Both the position numbers and the translations under genes were made by a program. This document shows, piece after piece, positions 5,476 through 6,198 of a DNA stretch of 6,198 nucleotides (position 1 is its first letter; each line of letters opens with the position of its first letter). Source of the stretch: Hyphomicrobiales bacterium (lineage in GTDB: Bacteria > Pseudomonadota > Alphaproteobacteria > Rhizobiales > Beijerinckiaceae); NCBI GenBank assembly GCA_027489835.1, contig JAIXZF010000115.1, forward strand, positions 1 to 6,198, written 5' to 3'. Under the pieces are notes generated by a model, which was not told the DNA's origin, made no database searches, and was given only the letters and a program-made list of their open reading frames with translations.

Positions 5476-6198
5476 TCAGGGCCGGGCTGGGGCCGCTACC
5501 CGGGTGGTCGCGGCGAAGGCGATGCCTGCGCCGATAAGCGCCACCGCGGCGGCTCCATAGCCGATCGACGGCAATCCGGCGGTTGCGATGGCGAGCCCGC
5601 CGAGCACGGCGCCGAGCCCCTGGCCGAGAAACACCATCGATCCGTTGAGCGCCAGGATCACGGGTCTCGCCTGCACCGGGCTGGCTGACACCAGCCTGGC
5701 CTGGATGATTGGGGTGCGTGCGAACAATGCCGCGGCGCCGCAGATCATGCCCAGCGACAGGGCCATGATCACGGGGCCACGCGCCCACGACAGCACGGGC
5801 GCGGCGGCGTCCACAGGCTGGGCGGGCATCAGCAGGGAATACAGGCTGAGCGCCAGCGCCGACGCGAGAAAGCTCTGCACGAGCACGCGGCCGGCCGCCT
5901 GGCTGTCGGCCGTGCGAAGCCCGATGACGATCCCGACGATGCTGCCGACCCCGATGAGCGCCTGCATCGCCCCGATGCCTGAACCTGTCAGGCCGCTGAT
6001 CGCGGTGACGACCGGCCCGATATAGGCGATGGTCGTGAAGGTGGCGGCAAATCCGACAAGCGTCAGAGTGAGCGTCCTGGCAATGCTTGGCTGAAAGGCT
6101 GCCGTGAAGCTGGCCAGGCTGCTGCGCTCGCCACCGGGCATGACCGGCAGCATGAGGCGGATGACGAGTGCCGCGAGGAGGGCGATCACCCCGGCGTA
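5476..6198 (-). CDS. MFS transporter, DHA1/AraJ-like (C-terminal half; 5' end outside window)
   Basis: The minus-strand frame is open from the window edge (first codons read YAGVIALL) to the TGA at 5476-5478. It gives the last 240 residues of a protein that would normally have about 400. A GTG at 6187-6189 could be read as a start, but the frame continues past it into a membrane helix, so truncation by the window edge is the better reading. The visible part fits helices 6 to 12: the end of helix 6, a cytoplasmic loop (PVMPGGERSSL), then helices beginning near TLTLVGFAATF, GIGAMQALIG, VLVQSFLASA, GPVIMALSLG, VILALNGSMV and IGYGAAAVAL. The motif LNGSMVFLGQGLGAVLGG in helix 11 is typical of DHA1-type drug or sugar exporters of the AraJ/NepI group. 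Substrate and direction of transport cannot be assigned. The gene converges on the + strand operon and is probably unrelated to it. Confidence 0.85.
   Translation of the reverse strand, partial: YAGVIALLAALVIRLMLPVMPGGERSSLASFTAAFQPSIARTLTLTLVGFAATFTTIAYIGPVVTAISGLTGSGIGAMQALIGVGSIVGIVIGLRTADSQAAGRVLVQSFLASALALSLYSLLMPAQPVDAAAPVLSWARGPVIMALSLGMICGAAALFARTPIIQARLVSASPVQARPVILALNGSMVFLGQGLGAVLGGLAIATAGLPSIGYGAAAVALIGAGIAFAATTRVAAPARP

Noticed and set aside
5344..5688. Plus-strand frame of 114 codons across the intergenic region and MFS 3' end
   Set aside because: No ribosome binding site, no recognisable family, and most of it overlaps the MFS gene on the other strand.
6187..6189. GTG as the start of a complete short MFS-like protein
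   Set aside because: The frame remains open to the window edge and the protein would begin in the middle of a transmembrane helix; a truncated 12-helix transporter explains it better.

Overview
The window is GC-rich and densely coded, with codon use strongly biased to G/C in third position. Together with the gene families present (CUT1-type ABC uptake genes, a HisD-family dehydrogenase, a tandem NTF2-like protein), this suggests an alphaproteobacterium, probably of the Hyphomicrobiales. That placement is inferred from composition and gene content only; the window holds no phylogenetic marker.

Five genes run left to right on the + strand and look like one functional group. The window opens inside a histidinol-dehydrogenase-family enzyme (1-681, N-terminus missing). 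Its C-terminal half resembles the sulfopropanediol dehydrogenase (HpsN) branch more than biosynthetic HisD. After a 152-base gap come a secreted solute-binding protein (834-2048) and two inner-membrane permeases (2081-3109 and 3111-4076) of a carbohydrate-type ABC importer. The group ends with a 376-residue protein built from two NTF2/SnoaL-like domains (4141-5271). No ATP-binding subunit and no regulator lie inside the window.

The simplest reading is a catabolic operon. The binding protein captures a small polar, probably hydroxylated compound, and the two permeases import it using an ATPase encoded elsewhere. The zinc- and NAD-dependent dehydrogenase then oxidises an alcohol group, and the NTF2-like protein handles an intermediate. 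The substrate cannot be read from the sequence; a sulfonated or otherwise acidic polyol is one candidate.

A 204-base intergenic region (5272-5475) separates this group from a convergent minus-strand gene for the C-terminal half of an MFS exporter (5476-6198, N-terminus beyond the window). The region holds an 11-base perfect inverted repeat and a GC-rich hairpin, both plausible ends of transcription. No RNA gene, CRISPR array, insertion sequence or prophage feature was seen.
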